Assembly (NCBI RefSeq): GCF_018991925.1
Contig: NW_024756438.1
Location: forward strand, 102,001-166,000
DNA: 64,000 nt
Direction: 5' to 3'
Source of the DNA: Homarus americanus
Taxonomy: Eukaryota > Arthropoda > Malacostraca > Decapoda > Nephropidae
Of the stretch, positions 49,287 to 61,578 are shown piece after piece. The stretch's first letter is position 1. Each line of letters begins with the position of its first letter. The translations under genes were made by a program, and so were the position numbers. Under the pieces are notes generated by a model. That model made no database searches, was not told the origin of the DNA, and saw nothing but the letters and a program-made list of their open reading frames with translations.

Positions 49287-49432
49287 TTACTCCTTTGAGT
49301 CAGCATTTTTTTCCTCCCGAGGCTTTGCACCACCAAATATACTGCTGGTTTGCGAGGTTTCAGCAATCTGGTTGACTGGATCCTTTTTAGTCCTGGGCAA
49401 TAATTTCAGTTTTGGTCTCTGAGACAACTCTC
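49287..49432 (-). CDS. eIF4H: eIF4H last coding exon
   Basis: The acceptor ATTTTCAG begins GELSQRPKLKLLPRTKKDP, then SSIFGGAKPREEKNADSKE and a TAA stop at 49287-49289. This is the conserved C-terminal box of eIF4H/eIF4B. A possible poly(A) signal, AATAAA on the minus strand at 48516-48521, would give a 3' UTR of about 770 nt, but this is a guess. Confidence 0.95.
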
Positions 49433-52400
49433 CTGAAAATGGAATACAATTTACAACACAATAAAACAAAAATTATCTGTATGGTGAATAGTTAAAGAAG
49501 TCCTGGCTCAAAAGTATTCCCATCCTTGGTTACAGGTTAGGGTCAATATGGCCTGCAACTTTCTGTATTCCCATACTGTAAATCTCAAAGATATATATAT
49601 ATGCAAGTTCAGCATATGCGAATTCACTCATATACGAAGACCCTATTCCTACCAGGAATTAAATTAATGCAAGCAGAATTCAGCCTTATGCAAGATGTCA
49701 TACTCCCTGATATGGATTCCAACCCTGTTGACTCTGCAGATGTTACTCCATCGCTCAATATGTAAAACCTCTACCACCCCCCCCCATCATTTCATCTACC
49801 CAAGTTGTTTTATCTATTATTTTAAAATTAATATTGTAATGATTTGTCTCATGGTTTATTTGTCTTGAAAATGTGTCTGGAACATTTACATTTTGCGTTA
49901 TGGAATGCATCCTATTTTTCCCATTTAACTTAGTACTATTTGATATTGTATGCGATTTCGATTTATGCGAGGGTTTTCAGGAAGGCATCCCCCAATTATA
50001 TCCAATTATATCAAGGACTTAGTGTATTTGCCCTTAAAGGTGCTATTTTAAAATGATCTTTGGAGTGCCCTTAAAATTTCACTCATTAACACTAGGGATC
50101 ACCTGAAATTTATTTAATGAGCCTGTCATCGCTCTGTTTGGAGCCCGCAGAATGACCAGAAACCACGAAGATATTTTTTTCCCCCGAATGCTATTCGTTG
50201 CTAAGGTATTGACAAATATTTATTAAAATAATGTCTTCCTACGTATAAAAATAAATAAATACAAAAATAAAAGCCACTTAGGTGCGTTTAAGTGAAAAGT
50301 GGGAGTTTACTGTCGAATCCTCTTCCTGCTGTACTATACTCACATAGCTGCATCAGTCAGGATATAAAATTAACATGACAAGAAAGAGTAAATCAGGAAG
50401 ATGATGATTGTGCAATAAGAAAAAAGATAATGGAAAAAGTAACGAAGTTACAGAATAAAAAGTAAAAATAAGTGGTGGTTAGATGCGCACTCGCAGTTAC
50501 CAAAATGTTCCTACACATTTTTTTTCCCTTGCGGTCAAAATCTTTTGAAAATATTTTTTTTATGACGGATTATTACTGTACATACAGTCAACCCTTGCTT
50601 TACACGGTCCCACTTTACGTGTTTCCACGTTTACACGGTACCCTGCCGAAACCGGAATGCTCACTTTCCGCAGTGTGTGTACCCATTTACGCGGAGAGCG
50701 GCGCGAGCAGGGTGCGCACAAGGTCGCCCAGTCATCAAAACATTACCGAGTTCTTCACCCGCCACCCACCACAGCCGACCCAAGTCAGTGGTAGTGATAA
50801 TGATAGTGAGGATATGGACTTTGGGGGGTTTGACAAAGAGCCCCTGCAAGCCTCTGTGGTGGATAGTGATACAATTGATACAGGTGAGGGCCAATAATCT
50901 GCCCTCTGCCTCGGAACCAACCCCCCATCCCCGTGTGCCCAGCCATCTTTTCTACTAATGTAAGTGTTAAAAAACCTAATATTGTTGATATTTCTCTTAA
51001 TTATTAATTGTGTGTGCATACCATCATAAAATTAAGAAGTTATTTTTACTACAACGTAGGTATTGTGTCTGAAAAAGTGGAGTTTGGGGGTCGGCCCGGT
51101 CTCTATTTCAATTAATCCCATATGTTATGTTGTTCACTTTACGCGGGCCGCTGTGGGTTGAATTAACCGCGTAAAGTGAGGGTTAACTGTATAAGAAGGA
51201 AGAGAAATAGACCGGTTAGAAGTTTCTGTGACAAAAACTGAAATCTTGGCAATAATATTTCCACTTACCACTCAAACAAGGTAGGCATTGACATATGCAC
51301 AACAATGGCGTTACAAATACATATCAAATAAGCACAATATATTCATTATAATTCACCATACCCATACGCATGCCTTTACAGTACTGCACTACATTTCATT
51401 ATCACTTATTATTTTTCCTCGCTAAGCCTATACAGTATTAAAACAGGTTTCTATGTGGTATATGCAACTGTGAGTAGCCATTTACCAAAGTCTCATAAAA
51501 AAAAATAAAAAATCTCACTTTTTCATCATAAATATTTCAATGCACATCACTTTATCACTTCATAAGAATAAATATCGAGGTTGTACGAGATAAATATTTT
51601 GAGATAGCAGTGCAAACACCACGGTGGCCATTTTTAAATTGTGCTTGGGACTGACACACTCACTGCTTATTGAGGCATTTGTTGTCTTATACCATGTGGT
51701 CCACCACACATACTGTAGACGGGTTGCTATCTAGCCTTAAGACTTGGCTCTGCGCAAGAGAGTGGGTGACAAGGTGGCATTAATATTTGAAATACTGTAA
51801 TTTAATCTGACACCAAGAAAAAAAAAAAAAGCCATGATGGCATGTCTGATCGCGAGGCAAAAGTTTCATTTACACTAAATCAAAATGCCACTTATGCATG
51901 TATGATCCCTAGAGTTTTAACAATTAACAATATTCTTCTTTCAATAATTCTTAACATTTCTGTTGTGATATGTCATCCCCTCAACAAACAAGAAAGATAT
52001 TTGAGGCCTTGTTCTAAAAAGAGGACCAATTGTAGTACACATCTAATATTGTAACTCTAGAGCAAATCAACAATAAAAATGAAAGTTAGTAAATGAAGGG
52101 ATAGTTTTGATTCTGACTACACATATCATTGTCAGTGTGCAAATCCTTTCACACTTAAGGACAGTGTGGCCAGAATCAAGAACAACAGTTTTTCATTCAT
52201 TTTAGCTATTGTACAGGATGTGTTCTGCTATAGTGTTCCCCACTGTTTCATCCAATGCGCTACCAGTATGTTTTTCCCCAATTACCACTGAACACTACAC
52301 TTCGTCATGCACTCACACTTTTGTTTCCTGAACTTAAACTCCTCCCATCTAGTACCATTATCACCCTATCCTTCCAATTCTTCCTTGATCTTCCCCTTTC

Positions 52401-55400
52401 TGACTTATGCATTAATTTTGTCAGTCTTTCACTTACCATTCTCTCATTATGTCAATACTCCTTTAGCAACCTTGGTTAGCTGTCTGGCATCCATTTCACT
52501 TCCAAAGTGTCTTCTTTATTTCTTTATCTTTCAATTTTACTCATGTATTTACTCCCAAGTCCATAATTTCCCTTGTTTCTAATTTCCTCTTCCTCTTAAG
52601 TCATTCCATATACCAAATCTCCAAATTTGTCTTACTGCATTATCACTTATTTACATTATTTTTAAAATAGGATCAGACATAGGGGACAGTATAAAGGTTG
52701 AGAAATACAATTAAAAGTTATTGTCCTTAACTTACCCGGATCAGATTCCTTGAAGTCATCAAAATTACGAGAGCGATCACTATCTCTGCGGTCTCGTCTC
52801 ATATAACCTCCGTCACCCCTGCCACCACGGTCCCCAGTAGGTGGTCCAGGTGGTCCTCCGCGACCTCTAGCACCATATCCTCCTCGATCACCCCCTCGGG
52901 GTTCATCAAAACCACCATATCTACCACCTCCGGCACCACCTGCACCAAAACCTCCTCGACCACCTCGTCCACCTCGGTCGTCGTCCCTTCTGTAACGGCC
53001 TGGTTTAAGGCATACAACAACTATTACAACTGCAAAATAATAAAACTTATTCAAGTTATTGTACATTTACTGTCCGAAGACACAGAGGTCATCTGCACTA
53101 ATAAAGGATGTTACAAATTATCCCTCACTTAGCAATTGGGATGCATTCCTGGAAAACCAATCGTTTGGGGAAAGGATCGCTAAACGAGGGAAAATGAGGA
53201 ATATCCTAAATGAGGGAAAAGAAAGATTAATATTTGTAGAGATGGGATGTAATTGCATAACTCAGTCTTGGACTCACCACCCAGTGCACTCGGAGCGGGT
53301 AAGGCTCAAGTGTGAGCTGTTATTGTTCAACTTGTGATTCATATATATTCGGCCCTTAACATACGCGGGTTTAGCATACACGGATTTGCAAATACGCGGA
53401 TTGCCCCGCCGCAAGAATATTCTGTACATTGAAGTAATTGAAGTACATTCAAATCGCGCGCGGCACCTCACACGGGGCACCGCCCGCTCCCGCAACCTCA
53501 CACACACACGCATAGCTCTCCCTCACTCAGTCAGTCTCGCTGTAACCACGCCTGTGTTGACATCAGCATTGTAGTTGCAAAAATAATACGTTTCCGTGAA
53601 TGTATTATATCAAGCACAGTATGAATAGAATATCACTAATTCAACAGTATTTTAACCGAAAACTATTAAAAAAACGAGTAACATATCTTGAACATCAGAA
53701 GGTTAGGCAAAGTCTTTTGTTTTCATGTAGTTTATCCTAATTTACATTGAAATACATTACGTATCAGCAAAACTACTATTCATTTCTGAGAATATGGAAA
53801 TGTAATATTTTTGTTGAAATGACGTACGTATTACAGTGGAAAGTGGGATAAAATTGTGACGAAAGCAATGACTTTCGCTGTCTTTCGTTCAAAAGATGTT
53901 ACTGTAATCGCTTCTCAAATGGTTTTCAGTTGTGTGATTATGAGGCTAATGATAGGATAGAATATTATTGTAATACAGTACAACAGTTTTTTAACTGAAA
54001 ACCATTCGAAAAGCGAGTACGGTAAAATCTTTTGAACAACAAAAGAAAGCGAAAGTCATTGTTTTCATCATGATTTTATCCCACTTTCCACTGTAACATG
54101 TACGTCATTTCAGCCAAAATATTACATTTCCATATTTATTTCTGAGAATATATTCATTCAGTCACAGTTAAGGTAAAATATACTTGTGATGTAATATTTT
54201 AATGAGAATACGGTAGCGTAGTTTTCTTTTGTTTCAAATTTAATTAACAATGATTGATGTTACAAATGTAATGAACAAAAATTTATGTACAGTATATATA
54301 AATAAACTTTAAAAAATTAATACTTTACGTTTTACATCGTCCTGTGCATACCATACCATGCATTTGGCTACTTTGGGCTTCCTATGATGACGCAAGAGAT
54401 CTGCCCTGGCAACTGTACCGACACTCACAGCTGGTGGTGCGTCGTTTCCATTGTTTACTGGTAGTTACTGGTAAATATTTTTCAACCTAACGAAACTATT
54501 AGCCGTTTAGAGGTTGACCCCCAATTTTTTACCAAATAATTTGGTCTTAAAAACTCGAACTACACACAGGTATATACGGTAAATAAGGACATGGGGGGGC
54601 CAGGGTTTTTTTTTGGGGAGGAAAAGCAGTTTTTTAACATTCACGGGTATCTGTTACCTAACCCCAGTGTATGTTAGGGCGACTGTGTGTATATATACAG
54701 TCATGCGCCGGTTAACGTCCTAGATACGTTCTTGGAAACGTGACGTTAACCATATGGACGTTGTCCGATCATCATATAAACTTTTTATTTATTATTTATA
54801 CTTAGTGTATGTGGAATACTATATACATACATATACACTTTTACTCTTAAATCACTACTGTAATGTGATACAGGTGATTAATTTTTATCTCTTGTGCAAA
54901 ATACATGACGTTTATATTAAAATTATTCACTGTTTTACAAGGATTCCAGCAACGCCGGCAGATGGGGAGAGAGAGGGTGGGAGCAAGCGAGGGGGCGTGG
55001 GGGGAGGGGAGGTAGTACGTTTGACAGTTGGCACAGGCCCAGGTCTAACGCGTGTATATTTATCAGTTCTTAGGTGACTAAGCTTCTCTCTTATAAAAAG
55101 CCAGTGAAATGACCTGGGTGAATATAATTAACATAGCTGGGATTCTTGTAACATACTGATTAATTTGAATATAAACATGCTATAATTTGCACTAGACAAA
55201 ACAATTTTAGTACCGTAATCAAATTAGTACATGTGCACTCCAGCTTTGCACTAAGAAATCTATGTAAATCTACCCAAAAATACAGTTGAAAAACTTTTTT
55301 ATAAAATGTACTACAGTACTGTACACTAATGTACAACAATTTTTATCTCTTGAGCAAAATATATGACGTTTATATTCAAATTATTGGCTGTCTTGCAAGG

Positions 55401-58400
55401 ATTCCAGCAATGCAAATTATAATCTCCTAACTTTAGTCTGAGATATTATATAAGATAAAAACTGTAAGCCTAAAAGCCTGGCTGGGGGGGGGGGGGACTG
55501 ACGGCTCCGCCACCCAGCGAGGGGTTGGGGGGGTTGGGGGGGTTGAGGTGATAAGTTTGAGGCGAAGGTCTCTGTGTGTTTATTTAACAGTCCTACTAAG
55601 CTTCTCTCATTTTAAAATGCCAGTGATATGACCTAGGAGAATATAATTAACATAGCTGGGATTCTTGTAAGATACTGATTTATTTGAATATAAACATGTT
55701 GTAATTCGCACTAGACATAACAATTTTAGTACCGTAATCAAATTAGTACATGTGCACTCCAGCTTTGCACTAATTTATTTTACGTTTCTTTTAGTATGGT
55801 GTGTGCATGTAAATGGATGAAAATAAATGAAGAAATTTATGTAAATCTACCCAAAAATACAGTTGAAAAACTTTTTATAAAATGTACTACAGTATTGTAC
55901 ACTAATGTACTACATTTTTTATATCTTGAGCAAAATATATGACGCTTATATTCAAATTAATCTCTGTCTTGCAAGGATTTCAGCAATGCAAATTATATTA
56001 TCCTAACTTTAGTCTGAGATATTATATAAAATAAACATAAAGAAATCACCAATCTTTTATCTTGAACACGAGGGTGGGGGGGGGGGGTGAGGTGACAGAA
56101 TGTCTGGGTGAATATAACTTACATTGGAGGGATTCTTGTAAGATAGTAATTTATTTGAATGTTTTTTTTTTCAATTTAAATTTTAATTGTTTATTCCTTG
56201 ATAGAGGAAGCGGGATCCTAGTGCTGTCACTTGGTACCCCTGTACCATAACACCAGAAGCAACTGGCCAGTGTCACAAGTATATACAGTCATCCCTTGGT
56301 TATCGCGCCTAATTGGGACCCCGCCGATAACGAAGTACAGAACCTATGGGATTTATTCTAATTGGTTCCAGGCACCCAAGACCCAACCCCAAGTTTCCCA
56401 TTTTACGACCATTTATACCCACTAAATATATATATATATATAATGTTATGGTAAATATCATAAACACACATAGGCATGGCCAGGTTTATTACAAAGTGAT
56501 GAAAAGGGTACACTTAATACTGTAGTCCACAAAACATGTAGCTATGCTTTTTTTTATTTGGTCCCCCGTCATACGAGTCCGTTTTCTCTCACATCAGGAC
56601 GCATGAGTCCTCCGTTTTCTCTCTTAATCTTAAGAGTGCACCAGAAACTTTACTATTTTTAGTAATGCCACAGATTTTGAAATTGCAACTCCAATTGCAA
56701 CTTGTAATTGTTGAGGCAACCAGATATATCTGATTACAGCAATTGTGTTATTGTCAATTTGTAGGTGAAAGATTTTATCCTTAATAGATGTAGGTTAACA
56801 TTTCACCTGTAGGCAAATAATTAGAAAAGCCTAAGTAAGGAAGCATATTCCTTTAACACATAATATCTGACGAGTATGGGGAGGATCATCGTGTCTCCGT
56901 CAGGGGGCCATGGAGTGGTGGTCCAGCAGGTGTCACGTGTTTGGTTTTTGGGGGGCGGCACGGACGTATATGCGATCGGACGTTGTTCGGTCGGACGTTA
57001 ACCGGCGCATGACTGTGTATATATATATATATATACACGTGATTCTCCATTTTCTTTTATTTTACAACATGCACACACAATCGTTCACGTAGAATGTGCA
57101 ACACGAAAACAAAATAGATGTCACCATAAGGTCATCAACATAATGGGAATAAACAGTTCTTTCTTGGTTGGCAGCTAGCTGACAGAGCGGGGAAGGGGAA
57201 GCAGAGTGAGGAGTGGCTTGGGGGAGCTTTCAGCTCAGCTGTGCCGTCTCATGTTTTGTGAAATGATTGCCAACTGGCAATGCAGTATCTTTTATTTATT
57301 ATTGTTATTATTATTTTTATTTATTCCTCACATTTACAAGTATATGCGACACAGTCCATCCGGGCAGTCACCAAGCTGACTCGAAAGATGTGTGGGGCTA
57401 CTGTCTGTATGCCATGATGTCACATAGGGAGGGTGCAGCTGGCCAGTTACAATTCACTATATCATTACAGACATTCACTTCCCACACACCGATGTTCTTT
57501 ATTTTTCTTATTTATAGTGTTATAGTACTGTATACCGGTACTGTACATTATAAAACTATAAAATATGTACTGTATACAGTAGAGTACATACAGTACTGTA
57601 TTTTCTTTATTTCCAAGCCACATTACAGTATCGTAATGATGTGCACTTACAGTAGAGCACAGTATCCCCAGTTTTTCCGACTTACCCCCTGAATTTTTCT
57701 CAGCGAGTCGAAAATCGCAAAACCAAAATATCACTAAGTAAATGATCGTTAAATGAGGGAAACCTGTACATGTACTCCTAATATAACACTACTGAGTAGA
57801 TGTTACATTCCAGATATAAAATTAACTGGTAATGGGTTTACTGAAATATGACTATACAATGTGCTCTGTCACGCCCCCACCTTTCTATTTTACTCTTGGT
57901 TTTTCCCTTACTCTACTTCCCATCACTATCTGAGAGTGAGTCCTAAAGGCCTGGAAGGCTGTTAGGATCAGTGTGGACACAGAACACAGTGGACTAAGGC
58001 TTTTTCAGTATACTGTAGAGGAGGAAGTGAGGCTAGCATTTCACTTGACCACAATCACTTCCCAAACAGAGTTGACTGCCTTTGAACTAGTTATTGCTAG
58101 TTAGTCTTGTTGTGTTCAAACACCTGATCCTGAATACTGTCATCAAGAAGATTATCCAATATGTGTTCGACAACCTAAGTGTGAAATTCAAGACCCTCTT
58201 CTATCCATACCAGAATGTTTGTACTGATGAAAGGTTAGTGCTGTAGCGAGGCAATATCAGTTTCAAGCAGGATAGTTAAACCCGGTTAATCTGAACTAAC
58301 TGAGAGGAGATCCAGTCCAGATTTAAGCAATAATACGGATAAAACGAGTTTCGGGAGGGGGCTCAGTTAATCCAGAGTAAATCTGGATTAACTGAGAAAA

Positions 58401-60540
58401 TTCTGGATGGAAAATCAGCATGGCCATTTGCTGCTTGCAACACCACCCAGCAACAGCTTTGTTTACAAGCCAGTTGCGCTTCTACAGCCATTGTGTGCAC
58501 CACTTAACTCCTGCAGACTATTTGCGCCATTGGATGCAACCATCCGGCTCACTGTAAACAAGTATATGCGTGTCGGTCAGTTCACGTGGAGTGCACATCT
58601 ATGGCCTACAGCGCAAGCTTTATCCATTTCTTTTTCCATCATTGCCCAGTGTTTGAGCCATTATGCCTGATAACCATAAATCTGGTACTCTACTTAGAAA
58701 TGTTTAAATTTTGATTGGGGCAGACAATGGAAAAGTACCGTTGTTTTGTTTGTTTTCCCCCAGGTGTTCCCTCATACTTCGTAAGGGGTAGAGCCCCTAT
58801 TATTTCGACTTATGGGGATTTTACTTTAGCTCAAATAATGTCTAAGTTTAGCCTAAGTATGAAAAAAAAAGAAAAAAAAAAGACGCATTTTGTGGAGAAT
58901 AGTGAGTGAGCTATGTGACAGCTGGGCAGGGTGACTGAGTGTTGCCATATCTTCACCATAAGTAATTTTTATAACTTTATATTGTAAACATATAAAAGAA
59001 ATAGAGAATAAGAAAAAAAATAATGAAAAAAATTAGTGTAAAGTTGCTGTAAAGGAGGTGGGAAGTGAGTGACGCGGGTTGGCGGGGGATACCATACACA
59101 TGGCACCATAGGGCCAATGACGTCACCTGCTGGGACATTTAAGGTGAAGTATTTTTTTTTTCATGTTCTGGTGGCTAATTGGGGGGGGGAGGGGCATTTA
59201 GAAATAAAAAATTGGACCATAGGCCATGACACAATACTGTATACTGTACTGTATAGCTGAACCACCGGGGGTTAATATTACAACAAATATGAATAATCAT
59301 ACTCACGTTCAAATGTACTTTGGCTCCTGTATAGCTTCAACCTAAATAGCAATGAAAAATGGGACCAAGAGAGGCTAAGCCCCCCAAATAATTTTTTGAG
59401 CGTAACTTCACATTAAAAAATATTCATACCTACACACAGTTGAATATGTCACAAATCTTTGAAAAAATATTGTTCAGTGCATGTGTGTAAATTCACAAAG
59501 TACTGTAGAGGAATACAGGTACTCACTAAAGTCATCTGAAGCATCTCGTCTTCCTCGGAAATCATTCATATCCCCACCTCTTCCTCCACCTCGTCCCCTG
59601 CCACGGCCTCGATCAAATCCACCTCCTCGATCACCTCGGCGTGACTCTAGTGTAGAACACAGTACAGTATTGAAGGAAATATAACTTACAAGTGATAGGA
59701 GTGTGCAACATACATTTTATCCACATGTAGTACATGCAAAATATGGCTATATTAACAGTTGGTTTGGAAGAGTGGTTTTTACCCATAATTTCTCAAACAA
59801 GGACTTCAAATTAATTTTCAATTATCTCACTACATCACTCATATCATTAAAGAACATCACCATACATAACCAGAAGCAACAAAATTATGCTTTTTATTAA
59901 TATTTCCAAGTTAACTAGTAGTCAATCAGTGTTAACCTCCTATATCGCTCGCCAGTCACCAAACAGTCCTTCCTAGGCCTTCATGTTTCTGACACACAAA
60001 AAAATTTCAGTTACATGCAACAGTATAGAGACAAAGCAAAATATACAGGTTGAGAAATTCATTAGTCATAATGACTGAAAGCTTACCAGAATAGGAATTA
60101 AATCAATCTGTTGAAGTAACTAATGACATTAGTGAGGAATTAATGCCTTCTGGCTTAGTGTCACATTGCACATCCACCTCACTACAATAATATCTCCGCT
60201 AGCCGGAATCCCTGAAACCTGGAACTCTCTGAAGCCGGAATTGAAATTTTCTCGGAAAATCGTTCTCAAAGCCGGAATTTCCCGGAAAATTCAGGCTTTG
60301 GGAACGATTTTCAGAGGGGCTCATTTTCCGGGATAATTCCGAGAAAGTTTTCCCGGTACCTGAAAAATAACATACTACAATTGTCTTACCTGCAATATCC
60401 ACTCTGATGTTTTTATTATTATAAAATGCTCCATCAAATGAAAGCGAATCTTCCAAACTTTGAACATCTTCAAATTCCACATAGCAAAATCCTTTAAATT
60501 TTCCAGATTCATTGTCGAATACCAATCTTACGGACCGCAC
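49287..60540 (-). CDS. eIF4H: Eukaryotic translation initiation factor 4H, partial (4 exons, 5' end off the right edge)
   Basis: eIF4H binds RNA and stimulates the eIF4A helicase that unwinds mRNA leaders during cap-dependent initiation. Four exons with matching phases give 226 residues: the second half of an RRM with RNP1 KGFCYVEF and FDGAFYNNKNIRVDIA, then long RGG/RG-rich segments, an FDDFKESDPG acidic motif, and the C-terminal LSQRPKLKLLPRTKKDP...SSIFGGAKPREE box shared by eIF4H and eIF4B. The RRM wording (SVRLV..., KFKGFCYVEF) matches eIF4H rather than eIF4B. The RGG part is longer than in human eIF4H. The exon(s) with RNP2 (YVGNLP-type) are not present up to 64000, so the 5' end lies to the right. 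Introns are large and full of transposons. Confidence 0.94.
49433..50584. other. eIF4H last intron, left part
   Basis: A decayed repeat may run from 49600 (GCAAGTTCAGCATATGCGAA) to about 50000 (TTATGCGAGGGTTTTCAGG), but its ends are not convincing. Confidence 0.35.
50585..51189 (+). mobile_element. Pogo-type element with transposase C-terminal remnant
   Basis: TA|CAGTCAACCCTTGCTTTACA ... CGCGTAAAGTGAGGGTTAACTG|TA, 605 bp. Inside, ITEFFTRHPPQPTQVSGSDN followed by an acidic run resembles the tail of Tigger transposases. Confidence 0.9.
51192..52735. other. eIF4H intron, nothing recognised
   Basis: AT-rich intron with short poly-A runs. No element ends seen. Confidence 0.45.
52736..52999 (-). 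CDS. eIF4H: eIF4H exon: second RGG-rich segment
   Basis: The acceptor TTAAACCAG leads into RYRRDDDRGGRGGRGGFGAG, YGGFDEPRGGDRGGYGARG, a GGPPGPPTGDRGG stretch and RRDRRDSDRSRNFDDFKES, ending DPG at GTAAGT. The exon is 264 nt and exceptionally glycine and arginine rich. Confidence 0.93.
53112..53240 (+). mobile_element. Left-end fragment of a CCCTCACTTAGC MITE
   Basis: TCCCTCACTTAGCAATTGGG ... GGATCGCTAAACGAGGG. The matching right end (ATCGTTAAATGAGGGAAACC) is at 57746-57765, so the two may be halves of one element split by later insertions. Confidence 0.6.
53349..54685 (+). mobile_element. Pogo-type element with CGGCCCTTAACATACGCGGG end
   Basis: Left TCGGCCCTTAACATACGCGG mirrors right TATGTTAGGGCGACTG. 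The end resembles mammalian Tigger ends (CAGTCGGCCCTCC). No intact ORF. The interior is shared with 41736-42540. Confidence 0.78.
54698..57015. mobile_element. Large non-autonomous element with CAGTCATGCGCCGGTTAACG ends and tandem interior
   Basis: CAGTCATGCGCCGGTTAACG and CGTTAACCGGCGCATGACTG are perfect 20-bp inverted ends. A module of roughly 0.5 kb (CTTGCAAGGATTCCAGCAAT ... AATATAATTAACATAGCTGG ... GTGCACTCCAGCTTTGCACT) is repeated about three times (from about 54885, 55335 and 55910). A further MITE left end (CAGTCATCCCTTGGTTATCG) begins at 56286. No transposase. Confidence 0.88.
57016..59526. other. eIF4H intron with MITE ends only
   Basis: 57640-57770 holds the right end of the CCCTCACTTA family. 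58275-58400 holds TTAAACCCGGTTAATCTGAA and TCTGGATTAACTGAGA, a decayed pogo-like end. No exon seen. Confidence 0.45.
59527..59646 (-). CDS. eIF4H: eIF4H exon: first RGG-rich segment
   Basis: The acceptor ACACTAG completes a split glutamate codon. The exon reads SRRGDRGGGFDRGRGRGRG and then GDMNDFRGRRDASDDF, ending at a GTGAGT donor. Length is 120 nt, phase 2 to phase 1. The RG dipeptides are likely arginine-methylation and RNA-contact sites (inference). Confidence 0.92.
59647..60189. other. eIF4H intron, nothing recognised
   Basis: No repeat ends or exon signals beyond the flanking splice sites. Confidence 0.45.
60190..60362. repeat. Palindrome-rich TTCCCGG/CCGGAA repeat beside the RRM exon
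   Basis: Repeated GCCGGAATTTCCCGGAAAAT and mirrored words (TTTTCCGGGATAATTCC), 30-200 bp downstream of the donor of the RRM exon. Probably an old MITE. Confidence 0.6.
60390..60540 (-). CDS. eIF4H: eIF4H exon: C-terminal half of the RRM
   Basis: The acceptor TTGTCAG begins VRSVRLVFDNESGKFKGFCY, followed by VEFEDVQSLEDSLSFDGAF and NIRVDIA, with a split codon at a GTAAGA donor. RNP1 is KGFCYVEF. Confidence 0.95.
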
Positions 60541-60980
60541 CTGACAAAAAAGTATAATTATATATTAGAATACAAGCCCTATGAAATAATTTTATTTATA
60601 CAGTATATAAGGTCAAACAAAATACAGTAATAAAGTAAGCAAGAATATAAGGGACATGGAAAAGTAAGATTAACTGCAGTGTAAAAGTGTTTTTCTTATG
60701 ATAGGCAAATGGCCACAATTTTTCCTGGTTTTCAAATCTGGCCCAAAAGCACCTACAGGGGGTCCCCAAAATTTGTGTATTTTTATTTCACTGTTCTCTA
60801 TTATTTGCGGATGACACTCTGGATGTGCCCAAGAATGTCTGTGAGTAGTTTTAAAGTTACCGGCATTTTTGAGGCTGGGACGGGGAGCCATTCATTCTTG
60901 TATTGTATTGTAGATATGTGTGTGTCTACACACATGCACATACAGTATATACAATACATATATACAATCAGAAACAAATA
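60541..60980. other. eIF4H intron upstream of the RRM exon
   Basis: Only AT-rich sequence and CAGTATA words. No upstream eIF4H exon was found here or to the window end. Confidence 0.45.
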
Positions 60981-61061
60981 TATTAAAAATGTGAGTCTAC
61001 CCTGAAGTCCATGCTTTAATAAATAAAGCATGGACTTGAGGGTAGACTCACATTTTTAATA
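60981..61061. repeat. Near-perfect hairpin, 38-bp arms, 5-nt loop
   Basis: Left arm 60981-61018 (TATTAAAAATGTGAGTCTAC...) and right arm 61024-61061 (...GTAGACTCACATTTTTAATA) pair with a single mismatch around the loop ATAAA. Confidence 0.97.
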
Positions 61062-61578
61062 ATTTTTTCTCATTATTTGTGAGAGTATTTTCCCATTATT
61101 ATTTATTTGTAGGCATACAATACTATACAGGTATAAGAAATAATTTTCCTCAGGGCAAATGTTATTCTCGGCCATTTTGAGAACCTAACTCCTGCAAATT
61201 TGGGGGGCCCCCTGTACTTACAAATCACTCATATTTTAAAATTACTTAAAACTCTGAAATTTATCAAATTCTGATCACTAAATTGGGATTCAATCATCAT
61301 ATGTTCACAGAATAAATTTTGTATCTTCAAGCCATTTTCGACGAGTCTTACAAAGTCACGAGTCACCGAGAGGGAAAGTCTCATGTTTAATGGCAAGTCA
61401 CAACCTTATTTTTGGCAAGTCTCAAGTCAGTACAGATAAATACTTCTTTATCACACACAGTGCTTTTCCTCATGTTTCTGGTTTATGTGCATATCCATCA
61501 TTCAGTTTAACTGTATTGCCAATTACAGTACTGTATGTGGCTTGCTGGGTTGGTGAGAGGAAGTATGGCTGTGATGTA
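61062..61578. other. eIF4H intron, nothing recognised
   Basis: No coding or element evidence. Confidence 0.45.

Noticed and set aside
50472..50897. 141-codon ORF as a host gene
   Set aside because: It starts in intron and runs through the left TIR of a pogo-type element; the recognisable part is transposase tail.
52799..53020. Valine-rich minus-strand ORF
   Set aside because: It is the shadow frame of the eIF4H RGG exon.
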